Assembly (NCBI GenBank): GCA_029448655.1
Contig: JACCLO010000023.1
Location: 124,001 to 188,000 of the forward strand
Direction: 5' to 3'
DNA: 64,000 nt
Origin: Wolfiporia cocos
Lineage: Eukaryota; Basidiomycota; Agaricomycetes; Polyporales; Phaeolaceae
This document shows, piece by piece, positions 46,996 through 59,536 of the stretch. Numbering within the stretch: position 1 is the stretch's first letter; each line of letters begins with the position of its first letter. The position numbers and the translations under genes were made by a program. Below the pieces are notes generated by a model. It was not told where the DNA came from. It ran no database searches and saw only the letters and a program-made list of their open reading frames with translations.

Positions 46996-48848
46996 TCATC
47001 CCAGCATGTCGAATCTGAGCTGGCAATGCAGACGACACGCAGTATTCCTGGGCGGTCTGCTCGAATGGCTAGTGGTGACAAGGCAGAAGCGCAATCGTAC
47101 TACTAGTCGTACTGCTGACGCTCCTTGACTTCGATAGCTACCTCGTGAATGAACGTTTGAACGTTGGAATAATGGTACATGTAGAATGCCTTGTCCTAAA
47201 GCTACGGCTTCTTGATCCATCCCTCCAAAGTATTCTTCTGTACCGGTGCCTCTGCCGCCCTGCGTTTCTTCCTTGGACGTTCTAGCGCGTATGAGGTCAG
47301 CATACCAGGAGAAGGCGAGCTCGCACAAGGAACATGCACTACCGTCTGTTACTTCGGGCTCAGCAGCAAGCATCGCGGCCCATAGTCTCTCAAACTGCTC
47401 TGTGCGCACTATACCACCACTAGCCTGCTTGTGCCCCCGCGCAAAGTCCTCTCCCATTGCCTCCTGCAGCCCGGGCACTCGCGCAGCGTAGCCCTTCAGC
47501 ATCTCGATGATGTTGATGCCGTCCTCGCCTACATCTGCAGACTGCACGCGCGTCTTTGGCTTCGCGCGGGATAGCGTGCAGCGCGCGACGCGGCATGCAA
47601 AGTTCGTTACACCCACGCCGGGGAGGTATCCGCTGTTCGCGCACATCACCATCTCGAGCCGGGCAGACTTGAGCGTCGACGCCCAGCGCGTCGCGATCAG
47701 CTATGCCAACTCCGGTCAGCGCGTTCATGCGTGGGGCGCGGGGAGGAGGAACCAGCAGTGTGGGAGGGAACTAGCGGTGACGCACCGGGTGGACCTGCGC
47801 GCCACTGGAGATGCGGACGAGCGCGACGCGGCCGTCGCCCGAGAACACGGGTGCGGTATGCGTGCAGCGCTCGACCTCAGCGCGGACCTCCGCGCGCGCG
47901 TCATAGAGGCGCTGCGCGTGCGGCGAAGAGGGGGAGACGAGTGCACGCGGGGAGGGCGCGTCCCAGAGCGCGTCCCACGCCGCGCGGACGTTGTAGCGCG
48001 CACAGCGCCGGGCTGGGCGTGAATGTCCATCAGTTCCGAGCCAGACGTCGAACACAGGACCCTGCGCGACTCACGCGCGTTAAGGAGGCTGACAGCGTCT
48101 CCGAGCACCTTCTTCGTCCATTTCTTTGTGCAGGCACGCATGTCCGGGAACGGCGGCTCCCACCTGAAGGACGTGCCGAGATCGCCCATCGTGCCCATCA
48201 CGCAGAGGTACTCGAGTTTCTCCATGATGTTCCCAGGGGCCGTGGGCGGGATCAGCGAGCGGCAGAGGAGGTACGCCAGCGTAGAAGAGGTTGCGACCGG
48301 CTCGTGATGTGCCGAGGACAGCACGAAGGCGCCGTTGGGGAACTCGTTACTCAGGTGATGGTCCACTATCAACGTCTTTGCTTCCGGGTGATTGACGATG
48401 GCAGGCCCTGGGCGGCTCCCCTGGTCCGCAAGCACGACGTATCGGGCATCGAACAGGGCGATCTGTGCGCGCTCCTCGGCGGAGTGGACATTGGAGCCTT
48501 TCGCGACAAAATGGACGGAGAGAAGGCTGGGCGGAAGGCCGAGCGCCAGAAGCGTGCAATAGAGGATTAGTCCGCTGCAGAGCCCATCTGCGTCCTTGTC
48601 TGGCAGGATGAGAGTGGGCAACTTTGCTGCTGCGCTGGATCGAAAAAAGATATGTCAGCTGCTCAACGGCGAGCACGAAAACCCCACCAATCCCGGAGGA
48701 ACGTGCGTGCTACATCCATGGCTTCTTTGCTGCAGGGCCATTCTCTCGTTGCAGGACTTCCCTCGTCGGAAGAAGACGAATGGTCTGAGCGGGCGGATTG
48801 TCGGGGGGCTGTGGTTGCGTATGTTCTCCTTCCGCTCGATGTGACCAT
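46996..48848 (-). CDS. DHH-family phosphoesterase
   Basis: Exons 48848-48688, 48634-48075, 48012-47786 and 47700-46996 give 550 residues. The metal-binding motifs of the DHH superfamily are present: LPDKDADGLCSG (Asp66, Asp68, Asp70) and LIVDHHLSNE, followed by a helical linker with LCVMGTMGDLG. Members include RecJ-type nucleases, pyrophosphatases and oligonucleotide phosphatases; this sequence does not decide the substrate. A later region with GYLPGVGVTNFACRVAR suggests a DHHA1-like substrate-binding domain. The last 70 residues (from about 47210) look unlike coding sequence, so the true 3' end may differ. The N-terminus lacks a clear targeting signal. Confidence 0.78.
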
Positions 48849-49432
48849 TGTTCCAAATTCTCTCTGACCGTGTATGTGAACGACTGACTTGCGCCGACTG
48901 GATGAGCGGTAATCTTCAGCATGCGGATTCGATCGGTCACCTGGAGCTGCGGCCAGCAACGCAGCGCTCAGACGGCGCAGGCCTCGTTGAGATGGATGTG
49001 CGTGTGCACCAACACCAGTGGCGACAGACATCGGTGGCTGACACAACCTTCTCCTCCTAACCCCAGGATAGGGTCGGGTTTGTAACCTCTCGCATGTCTC
49101 ACTGAATGCCATCACCAGTATCGCATCGTCCCATTCTGATGTGCAATTGAATATAAGTTTTGACTGGGCTGCACCACGAAATCAATTGCGCGCCTCCAAC
49201 GCGAAGAATTAATATTGGTAGCGCCCCGGCGCTCGAATATCACCGAAGCAGCGCTTCATCATGACATTCTGTTCCCAGGGGTCGCCTTAGTGCTCGACTC
49301 AGGGTACGCAACCATCGCGTTGTTGCTGCTGCAGTCTCAACGAACCGACGCTCGGATCTCGCGAGGGACCATCAGCAGGATTTGAAGGCGGACCAGAGTA
49401 CAAACGCGTGCCCAGTCACGAGCTATCAGGGA

Positions 49433-49438
49433 TATAAA
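49433..49438 (+). promoter_or_regulatory. Possible TATA box of the b5/FMN dehydrogenase gene
   Basis: TATAAA lies 105 bases upstream of ATG 49538. The rest of 48849-49537 is a divergent spacer with no gene. Confidence 0.35.
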
Positions 49439-49537
49439 CGTCCGTCGGCTTAGTGAGTTGCACTCTCTCGTACGTTCACGCTGCCCCCCGCCGATCCCGA
49501 GGTAAGGCATAGATAATTCACGAGCACAGGCATCACC

Positions 49538-51732
49538 ATGTCTCGGACGTGGTCACTGGACGAGGTTTCGAAGCACAACACGACCAAGTAAGCTCCCGTT
49601 GATCCTGCACTCCATGCGCTTTTCTGAACTCTGACTCAGGTCATGCTGGGTCATCATCAAGAACAAGGTCTATGACGTGACAGAGTTTCTTCCCGTGAGT
49701 TCTGAGCGGAAAAGACAGAAATGGCGTTCATATGACCTGGCACAGGAGCACCCAGGGGGTTCTAGCATCATCCTAAAGTATGCAGGCCGTGACGCGACTA
49801 CAGCGTACGAACCGATCCACCCTCCAGACGCGCTTCACAAGAACCTCCCTGCCCAGAAACACCTCGGAACGCTCGACACTCAAGGTGCCGAGACGCTGAA
49901 GAAGGCGAACGAACAGCGGCGGAAGACGAAAGATGAAATTCGCGTGGAGCAAGCACAGAAAAAGAAGCCTCCTGTCAGCAGGATTCTAAGTGTGAAGGAG
50001 ATGGAGGTGAGCGGCAAGTGGTCGCTCCATGCGATTTTGAAATCTCACAGCGGCTCGGCACCAGGACGTCGCGCTGCGGGTCTTGTCCTTCAAGGCGGCA
50101 GCGTACTACTCGACGGGCGCTGATGATGAGATTAGTGCGTCGGCTCAAGTGCTACCTCCGCCTGCGTCATCCTAAGTCATCGTGTAGCGCTTTCCGAGAA
50201 TGCTCGCGCCTTCAGCCGTTTCTTTTTCCGTCCGCGCGTGCTCAGGCCAATCTCCAGCGTTGATCCGTCTACAACAATCCTAGGCTTCCAGTCCTCCCTG
50301 CCAATATTCGCGAGCGGCACCGGCCTGGCCAAGCTCGGCCATCCTCTCGGTACGTCGCCGTGTACTTACCATGCCATGCGTGCTCAACTTCCCAGGCGAG
50401 GCGAACATCACGCGCGGCTGCGGGCGCACCGCGCTCATCCAGATGGTGTCCACCTACGCCTCGCTCTCCGCTTCCGAGGTAGCCGCGGCGCGTCTCTCGC
50501 CCGCGCAGCCGCTCTTCTTTCAGCTCTACAAACATGCGGACGACGCGCGCGCGGCTGCGCTCCTCCGCGAGATCGAGACACTTGGTTACAATGCTGTCTT
50601 CCTCACCGTCGACGCGCCCGTTGCGGGAAACCGCGAGCGCGACGTACGCGCGCCATTTGAGCTCGAGGCGCAGGAGCGCGAAATTGAAGCCGAGGCGCGC
50701 GGTGTGGCGGAGACGGAGGGGCTCGAGGGCGAGCCTGAGATGCCGGACCAGGGAGTAGACGAAGACGACGGCGGCACGGCAACGCCGTTCTTGAATATCA
50801 CGGACCATAATATGACGTTCGAGAAGACGATTCCGTGGTTGAGGCGGAATACGAAGCTGCCAATCGTGCTCAAGGGTGCGTGCTGACGTATCGCATGCGA
50901 GATGGACTGAATAGAGTCGCGTGCAGGCATCCAGTGTGTAGAGGTGAGCGCACGCTCTCTGAGCGTGACCATGACTTTGTTCTCTGATATGCGTTTCTAG
51001 GACGCCGTTCTGGCTGTTGAGGCAGGAGTCGATGGCATCCTGCTATCCAATCATGGTGGTAAGTGAAGCTCATATGTCAAGTATTAATTCTCTGAGCAAT
51101 GGCAGGTCGTCAGCTGGAATAGTATGCCCGCGAGTTTGACAACCTGTGTCAGCATTCTGACTGTAAACCGCAGCTCTCCACCTCCTCTTGAGGTTCTGTA
51201 CCAGCTTCGCCAGCAGAGACCCGATGTTTTCGATAAGCTCGAGGGTAAGCTACTTGGATGCCATGCGCTCTGTGATATATATAAATTCGACACATGCAGT
51301 GTACATTGATGGGGGTGTGCGTAGAGGCACCGGTGAGCAATCCTTGGTCTCTTCGGCAGCACCCTGCTGATGTGCCAGGGAAAAGACGTGTTAAAAGCCC
51401 TCTGTCTGGGCGCAAAGGCTGTGGGCTTGGGGCGCGCATTCTTGTACGCACAAAGTGTCAGTTCACTTGCCATAAATATCATCGCTCGCTTGCTTATATA
51501 CACTCTGTAGGCATACGGTGAAGCCGGCGTTGTCCAAGTGGCTCGAATCATGCAACGCGAGATCGTTCTCGGCATGCGCCTACTAGGCGTTACAAGCGTG
51601 AGCGAGCTACGGCCTGAACTGGTGCGTTGCGCGAATACTATGTGATTCCTCCACGTTCTCACGATAACATCCTTCTCTTGATAGATGGAGAGAATTGACT
51701 GGCAGCCATCACTGCCTCGGGCTAAGCTGTAG
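49538..51732 (+). CDS. Cytochrome b2-type L-lactate (2-hydroxy acid) dehydrogenase
   Basis: Exons 49538-49587, 49640-49694, 49746-50006, 50065-50134, 50188-50349, 50396-50875, 50927-50943, 51001-51058, 51106-51121, 51174-51244, 51300-51332, 51386-51456, 51511-51621 and 51685-51732 give 500 residues. An N-terminal cytochrome b5 domain (VYDVTEF, heme ligand His37 in EHPGG, second His in KHLGTL) is fused to an FMN-dependent alpha-hydroxyacid dehydrogenase barrel ([36 protein letters not shown] with catalytic His383, [16 protein letters not shown]). Yeast Cyb2 oxidises L-lactate and passes electrons to cytochrome c. No mitochondrial presequence precedes the b5 domain, so location and substrate may differ. 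An insert of about 40 acidic residues follows RDVRAPF. Confidence 0.9.
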
Positions 51733-52141
51733 TACACCTCGTCTTTAGTTCAAGCGCTTATTGTATAGCTCTGTGTCATCACCCTGTCTTATTCTATTCA
51801 CTCGTCTAATTGTCACTGCCGCTGAACGCAGTGGCTGAAACAGTTGTGGGCGCCTGTGGGCGCATGGGCGCTTCTACATGCTATGGCTAATTATAGAGCG
51901 CCACGTGAGTTGAGCCGCATCTGCGCAGTCTCCCGTTTCGGTCTCTCCTTTCATCGTCGCCGTAGTTTTCGCCTGCCGCCATCCTCCGTCGTGTGTATGC
52001 GGAGCTAAGTCACAAGAGCATCCTCTTTGCATTCTTGCCGTCCGCCGCTCATTAACCATTGTAGGTTGTGGCGATCAGCTTGTGACGATGCTCTGAACTA
52101 AGTTAAATCCGTGTGTTTTTGCAGGAGTCAACGAGTCGCAT

Positions 52142-53142
52142 ATGGCTATCAGCGATGAAGCCCCGGACCACGACGAGAGCGGGCTTCATGTGCTCGTACG
52201 GTCCTTTGCTATGATTATTTTCTCCGAGATCGGAGACAAGACTTTCCTCATCGCAGCGATCCTCGCCATGCGCCATCCGCGTCTTGTGGTCTTCATGGGT
52301 GCCTTTGCCTCGCTCATCCTCATGTCGTTCCTTTCCGCCGAGCTTGGGAACCTGCTGCCTACGCTGATCCCGAAGAAGTGGACTCAGGTGTCCGCCGCAG
52401 TGCTCTTCCTTGTGTTCGGCGCGAAGATGATGCAAGAGGCACGGCAGATGCGGCCGGACAAGATGGAGGAGGAGATGAAGGAGGCCGAGGAAGACATCGA
52501 GGGGGACGACGCGGAGCATGACAGCACGGGCATGGTGGCAGATGCCAGCGGCGACGTCATCCCGTTGGAGGAGGTTGAGGAGGGCGGCAGGCCTGCTGCG
52601 CGTTCTCGCGGCCTGAGCATCAGCTCTAACGGCGGCGCGTTGCACGGGCGGCTTCACTCTCAGATAAGAAAATACACCGAGTCCGTGCGAAATTTCTTTA
52701 GTCTATTCCTTGGCCCGGTTTTCGTGCAGGCGTTTGTTCTGACATTCCTTGGGGAGTGGGGAGACCGAAGTCAAATCTCCACGATCGCATTGGCCGCAGC
52801 ACATGTGAGTGCGACTTGCTGGACCGTCGTGTGCATGAGCAACTCATGAGATTTGTCCTTACCAGAATGTCTATCTCGTGACGCTCGGAACTGTCATGGG
52901 TCACTCCTGTTGTACAGTGCTGGCGGTCATAGGAGGGCGGTATGTCTCCACGAAAATCTCGGTGAAACACGGTTAGTTGGTTAACAAGTTCGCGTGCGAA
53001 AGGACGGCCTGTGCTGACCAGCTCAATTCCCGTAGTGACGTTGGCTGGCAGCGTCCTTTTCCTCGCATTCGGCATAATCTATCTCTACGAAGCATTTCTT
53101 ACGATAGATACGGACAGCTCGGACTTTGATCCAACAAATTAA
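52142..53142 (+). CDS. GDT1: Gdt1/TMEM165-family cation transporter
   Basis: Exons 52142-52804, 52866-52971 and 53036-53142 give 291 residues. The two UPF0016 signatures are present: EIGDKTF (Glu29, Asp32) and EWGDRSQ (Glu205, Asp208). Each sits in a three-helix half, and the halves are separated by an acidic cytosolic loop. Gdt1 and TMEM165 are Golgi Ca2+/Mn2+ transporters whose duplicated acidic motifs form the ion site. A strong acceptor lies 17 bases upstream of the ATG, so a 5' exon exists. It is either untranslated or encodes the N-terminal signal segment seen in some homologs. Confidence 0.93.
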
Positions 53143-54252
53143 TGGCTACCCCATACTCGCATATTTATCTACGGTAGACCGGAGCGCAATGTTACCATTT
53201 TTCTCGCGCAGGAGAAGCGAGAGACCAACATGAACCCCGCAGCTGCCAACGATGTTGTCGCCTTCTCCTCACTCACTCACTCCCGTAGTGCCATGTAAAG
53301 TACGAAAGTCCCTTGAATCCTATTGCATATGGCTCTTGCGGTAAGTGGTATTACCTCCAGAGATTCGAATGCGCTCTTACGCTAGAACTGTGCGGGCTAC
53401 AGATGTCCCATCGTGCGTCACTCCACGGTCATCAACTTCTCCTTGAAATGATGATTGAACGGCGCTCCGCCTACTTGACACATTGGTGTGTCGAAAGCCA
53501 AAACGGCGTGAGAACGAATTTGACCAGAACAAGCCAGCGCTGGACATCAAGGGATCCTGAAGCCAAGGAGGGAGGTTCTAGGACGTGAATTGTTCGTCTC
53601 CGCGGAACGTTCGGCGCGTTTGGCGACTCGAAACCACCAGGTGGAGAGAGAGCTTCGTTAGGTATGCCTAGCCACAAACCACAATAGGCTTCACGTCTTC
53701 GCGAGAGCAGGTTTGCATCCGGCGCACGGCGAGAACGCACGAAGCGCCATAGCTGCACGCAAACGCCCCACTCCGACCCGCGATGGGACGACGGTACCCT
53801 CGCGTCGGGGGCAGTAGCCACATGCACTGGCAGCGAGAACCACGTTCCGCGGGGAATTGCAGCGAACACGGTTAGCAGCGGTATCGATTCCGTTGCTTCG
53901 CTCAATGGCCTTCTATCCGTGCGCGTCGTAGTGCCGGGAATCCAGATAAGCTTACCCGTGGATAACTCAATCAGTACCGCGTACGCCTAAGGGTGCGTTC
54001 TTTGAACGTCGCCCCAGACCGAGTCGATAGCGTCCAGCGCAGGAAGATCTGCTGCGTCTCTTATCGGTACGGCGGTGAATCATGCTCGTAGATGCTGCTT
54101 TGCCTGATGCGCCTGCGTCGTAACGCCGCCGCGGCCGTTGTTTTCCCTCTACTTTGGGAGTACTAATTCATTGATTCATTAATGAGTGTCTGGCTCGAAT
54201 GTAAATGACAGTAAAAGCCTAACATAAATTATAACGAACCGTTCACTGTCAG
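53143..54252. other. Spacer without a supported gene
   Basis: A GC-rich minus-strand open frame (about 53905-53471) has no family features. The rest is unstructured. Confidence 0.4.
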
Positions 54253-54333
54253 TCCCTGGTAGTATATCGGATAGTACACGCGCCTGTCATATAACGTGCG
54301 CGCGAAAGCGGGGTTCGACTCCCCGCCAGGGAG
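54253..54333 (+). tRNA. tRNA-Asp(GTC) with a short intron
   Basis: Acceptor TCCCTGG pairs with CCAGGGA. The D arm is GTAT/GTAC. The anticodon stem CGCGC pairs with GCGCG, with loop CTGTCA and anticodon GTC. An intron of about 9-10 bases (TATAACGTG) lies after position 37. The T arm is CGGGG-TTCGACT-CCCCG and the discriminator is G. Confidence 0.85.
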
Positions 54334-54734
54334 TTAATATTTTTATTCGGTTTATGTCGTTGATCTTTGTTTTCGCCTTTTGCTGAGCACCATTGGTATT
54401 GTCCATATCGAGAGAAATTATGGAATGTACCTTAGCATTTCTAAGCGTATGCGATGACTATGGACGGCACAGGCCATCTTTGTATGTGATCTGAATCTGA
54501 TTTGATACCCCGTGAATGACTGTCTGCGTGCAGTTTGCGTGGGCATTTCGACTTCAGTGATTTGCATCGAACACTCCATGGTGCCGCATTGTATGGATTG
54601 AGCTACCAGTGCGCTCCGTCTAGAGGTATGTATGTGATCACCCATCAAGAGTGCACATACATCATATCATCTTGCTGTGTTGAATTTCCCACACGCTTCC
54701 CGCCTCCCCGTGTAACCTCTGACAATAACAGGAA

Positions 54735-56181
54735 TTAAGCAGGGAAGAGGGGTAGAATGATATCACATGCCTCTGGTTCTATCTTGAAACTCGTCAGGGC
54801 CTCCAAGACAGCCCGGCCAGTCCAAGCCTCAACATCAGCAACCTGCTCAGGCGTAATAAAGTCCTGTGAAGTGCGCGACGCGAACACCATTTGTGCTGCA
54901 GCCGCTCTGATCCGCGGCCTCGGTTCGAGCAGGGCACCTCCCAGAGAACTCTCGGATATATTCTCCGGTTGATCTTGGCTTGACGGCGGCGGGGAAGTCG
55001 ACACGGCCGGCTGCACGGGCAGGGTGCTCACCGGCGGCCATACGATCTGAGGCCGATGGGTGGAGGCAGGCCAGTTGGCGGCGAGGTGGAGGATGTGGAA
55101 GGTCTCCATCTGCCAGGATTATTCAGTCCAGATGGTCTGCACGTGGCCGAGCGAAGCGATACCTCAAGGGTGGCCAGGTCAGGGTGCCGCTCCCTCAAGT
55201 GGCTAATGAGCCCGTCGTTGTGATCGGGGAAGGATGTCTGCCTACCCTGCGAGGAATAGAAGCTGCACGAGGCTCGACGGCGTGAATGAATGAATTCTGA
55301 GGCAGCTCATCACGGACCTGTCAGCAGAAGCATTGATATATTGATCGACAACGCTGCCTTTCAGAGTGGCCGGACGTAGCCTGACGAGTGCATCACGGAC
55401 CTGGAGCGCAGTTAGCACCTGAAATGTTCACTTGGTAGAATTCCATCAGCAAAATTGACTCGCCGCAAGACGTAATTCAAGGTCAGCATCCACCTGAGGG
55501 CACGGTCGATCAGCTGTAATTGAAAAACGATAGCAGGGTCACGTACTGGTTTACTGATTCTATAAGCCGGTTCTTCTGACTGGCCAGTTTGAAAATCGAA
55601 GTCGTAATTTCTACTGACGGCAATGCTTGTTCTGGGAACAACCACGGTACCAACGGGTACATCTATTAATGCGCCGCAAGAGCCTAGCCTTCGCCATTGT
55701 CAGAGGCTTCACGAAGACCAGGGATGATGCCAGGATGCTATTGACCTAACGACCACCATGTCGCCGCGGAGGCACTCCCTGACCTCTCGCACGAAGAAGT
55801 CGGCATTGGGATACCCCATTCCTATGCTCACAATGGAGACAGGAATGCCATTGTAGCGTCCGCTAATGGTCGTAAAACCACGTTCCGAGTGCAGCACGAA
55901 TGGCTTCGGGGTGCGGTCCAAGTACCCCGCTATTCCATGTGCGCGCGAAGGCGATCCTACAGTGACCTGGTGGCGCAGATCAGTAATTACACCACGGAAC
56001 AGGCGAGAAGCAAAGAACCTACGATGCGGTTGGCAACTTCTCCTGCACGAATGCCAAGATGGTAGACGCGCTGATCAATTGTCCTGGGGAAATCTGCGAC
56101 ATTTTAAATGTTCAAGTCAAAATCCTGCTTGTGTCTGTGAAAGGCACAAGGCTTACTGGCATCTACTATAAGATCCTTCAT
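54735..56181 (-). pseudogene. Uridine-phosphorylase-like gene with frame disruptions
   Basis: Exons 56181-56157, 56093-56023, 55966-55746 and 55688-55547 join cleanly. They spell MKDLIVDANFPRTI, RVYHLGIRAGEVANRIVTVG, SERGFTTISGRYNGIPVSIV, MGYPNADFFVREVRE and RLGSCGALIDVPVGTVVVP, which is the uridine phosphorylase/PNP fold. Later pieces are recognisable: 55493 on (VDADLELRLAA), about 55400 (LVRLRPATLKGSVV), about 55210 (FYSSQGRQTSFPDHN), and 55109-54735 (METFHILHLAA). They do not join in one frame. The VDADLELR to VRLRP step needs another phase. The exon ending ACC-TTG-AG before METFH appears to lack one base of the expected TTGGAG. I favour a recently broken gene. Wrongly placed splice sites are the alternative. 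Confidence 0.65.
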
Positions 56182-59100
56182 CCTTCTTTGAAACGCTTAT
56201 TCCGCTAATTATTTAGAGAGGAGGGCCCCAAGCCCGCGGAGAAGACCGGGGTACTGATCGAGGTTGCCGATCAGTTTGATGCCTATCCTGTTACACCCTG
56301 TGGTCACTACCTAAAGTCACAGCAATTTCCCGTCACGCTTTCCACGCTCACTTCGTACGACATTCCAGCAGTCTCCCCGAGAAGGGTTGAAGAATCATCT
56401 GACTCAGGCCCAAGCATCTGTTGGCCGAAACGGCCTGCTGAAGACGGATATGCTTGTCCTAGTCTTGGATAGAGTTTACTGCGGCTGATGGAAATGCGCC
56501 GTTCAGCCGGCAAACCACGCGGGAAACGTGTTTAGCCAAGGACTGATGTGAATTTGTCTCCCCGCATACCCGCCCAATAACCGCGACCCGAAATGTTCAA
56601 GAAACAACGTACAGATGCTTCCAAGACGTCAACGCGAAGCAGCGCATGTACCCTGCACATTCGACCCGACAGGACTCCAGTCTCAAACGAGCGTTCCTCT
56701 GCGTCAGCCTGAGCCCACGTTCCCGCCCAATTACCTCAAGAGCCTTCAGGACCAAGCATGGCTTTCATCTTGCCACGTTATGGCCTTCATCGTGGCACCC
56801 GCTCTTGCCCTAATTTCAAGTGTTTGATGCTGTGTGGTCGATCTGATAGGATATCTGGTTCATATCTAGGTTCTATCCTCTCCCTGATGAGTCGTCTATG
56901 GAAACAATTTGATCATCAATGATTCATGAAAGCGTTGCGTCCCAGAGAGAATAACCGCAAGACGTTTGCCGTTGGTGTTCGGCTGCACACATCGAGTAAT
57001 CTGACAAACCCTCCACGGATAGCCTCGCGCTTGGGCAAGGTGATGGGCTGCCCTGCGACCACTGCGCAGAATACCTCACTCCGACTACATGTGGCTTATG
57101 CCATCTTCTGGGCGTTCCGACTGACCGCCAGAACGCGCAAGCATTCGACCGAGCGCCGCTTTGACCCCTGTTCCGTTCTGGCATGGACTGGCACCCGCGC
57201 GCTACGAGCTTTGATTTTGCTATGGCCAGCGGCTAATTTCCTCCATCGGTCGATGACATCACGTCAAGAATGTTTATCACAAGACCTCTCCGTCACATGT
57301 GGCGATTGTGCCTTTTCGTCCAGACTTAGCAGGCGACAGAGGCCTCATGACTATGCATCGGCATTGTGCCCACAAGGACGGTCTCCGAGGCTTTGCTGAC
57401 ACGCCCCAGTGGGACAGGAACGTCCGAGAAACTCAGGTACGTGGGCACCCTCCGGCTTAGCGCATCATCACATGCGCCGTGCATCGGTACACTTGCAGCC
57501 TGTCCTGGTCACTTGCTTAGCGATACTTCCATCTTCGACGAAGCGGCACGGTGGAGTAGTTGCTGTTCTCCCTCGATCAAGGCGCGCGGCCGGCGATGTC
57601 TAGATTAAAATAATACCCGGACTCTATCTCAGTGGCCGCACGCACATTGCTTCTGCCAAGTGGGCAGACCTGCGAGGAATATCGGCTTTGCATCAGCTCG
57701 AGCGCACGGTGCTGCCGCTCTGCTTGCTTCTATGTCCAGGATGTAGCCCCATATCGTCTGCAATCTGATATCGATGACTTGTGGCTTCAGACGCTCTGCC
57801 AGAAAAACTTTGCGAGCGTAGCGCAGCGCCTTCGTCATTGCCTTGCCTAGCAATGGAAGCACACTTGTCCGTTACTGGACTACAGGTTGCTCGAAATTGC
57901 AATGCGCTTACTGGTCGCACGGTGAGCGGTTTCACCCGTACGCTTTGGGACGGGTTGATCGAATCACTCCAGACTTTATCGAACTGAGCGACCCAAATCA
58001 GTCGAACTGTGGTCTGCCCCGTTGCACTGTCGGATGACTTGCGCAATTGGTGAGGTACGGGTGCAGTGAGCTTGACGGACATTCCCGAACCGCTACGATA
58101 TCACGTCAATGTCAGATGACGTCAGACAAGGAAGGTGCGGTCTGTCTCCGATTTAGAAGCGTTCGTGATACTAGCGCTGCGGCAGGCCAGGCTTTCCACC
58201 CAGAGCGTCTGAGTTCATGCCGACCGCCGTACGCGCTGCGGCGTTATGATGGCATCGTGCAGGATGTTTCCTGCGGACTCCCAGAGTCCTTGACATATCG
58301 AGCGGGCGGGAGGTCATGCACAGTGCTCATGTTCTGCCCTGTGACCCAAATCATAGCTCTGGGGCGGATTTGGGCTTCTTATGATGTCGTGGAACCTGAA
58401 CTTGGCACCCACGCTGCAGGCGTGACTACTTCGCGTTCCCTGCAGCCGAGTTGCAGAATCGGTCGTTGACAGGTAGTGCCTATCTCTTGGTCAAGAGAAT
58501 CCTATTGGCACCGATGGGGTCGATGGGGTGAGTTCGGGGCTAGTACGGGAACACGGTGATTCGCACTGCACAGACGGGACATACCGGCCTAAAGGCGCCC
58601 GAAGGAAGTGCACACTTCCTGCTTGCACCGCTCTGTCCACCCACCACAACTTCTATGAGTGGAATTGGACAGAGGGCAAGAGAGTGGACGTTGGGAGCGA
58701 ACTATCTCGTCTTCCCAAATATGGAGACGTCAGCATCCCGGTCGAGTTCCGCGAATCCTGGATGTTTTCCGCCGCGAAGTAAAATCCCACGCGGAACATT
58801 ACCTGTGGTCCTGGATCACTCCGATACCCGACTGCTGCTGTGACATCGGCCGTATGCCGTGTCTCGCCTGTTAAAAATACTGTACATCCTTGACCAGAAA
58901 CGAACTCCTGGAAGTCAACGATTTGTTAACAGAGCGCAGCTGGGCATCATTCTCACATGGTGTTTGAAAACTGCTGCATGTCGTGAGGTTAACGGGCTTG
59001 CTCACCCACCTGGCATGTCAGGAGACTTTGTCGTCTTCAGCGCTGCTCCCTGGCGAGAAGAACGCCCGTATCGACACTAGCCGCATCTGGGATCGAAAAG

Positions 59101-59536
59101 CCTAGACGGCCACCAAAGCAGTAGGCCGCTCAGCAGATCCGGAACTTTTCGACCATTTCGCCAATTCTGGGTAATCCACCTGCATCCACAAGCCCAATTG
59201 GCCCAGCATGTTTTGGTGCCCGGCGGTCTCAAGCGCGAACATCAGCCGCTCCGAGGCTTTGAATTGTGACCTGATTTGCTTTTACAAACAATGCGGCTTC
59301 TCTTAACCACCTCGGTTTGACCGACACTCAAAATTGACTTCTATAGACCCGCAGATCGCAGTCATCCAGGCGTCCATATCTCCCCCGTCCAATCCTTGGC
59401 GGGCGTCTTACATAGTGGACGCTCAGTTCAGCTGATCCCATTCGTACTTGTTCCCGACTGTCTACGTGGGTATCAGCAGCTGGAATTACGAGCCGTCTCT
59501 GAACTATCGTACAGGCACCGCGACATTGTGGCCCTC
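56182..59536. other. Long gene-poor spacer
   Basis: Only short unconvincing open frames occur on both strands, without intron-joinable domains. It presumably includes upstream control sequence of the HMG-box gene. I saw no clear transposon termini. Confidence 0.4.

Noticed and set aside
53471..53905. Minus-strand GC-rich open frame starting MSEATESIPLL
   Set aside because: No domain, splice partner or homologous motif could be recognised, and composition alone is insufficient.
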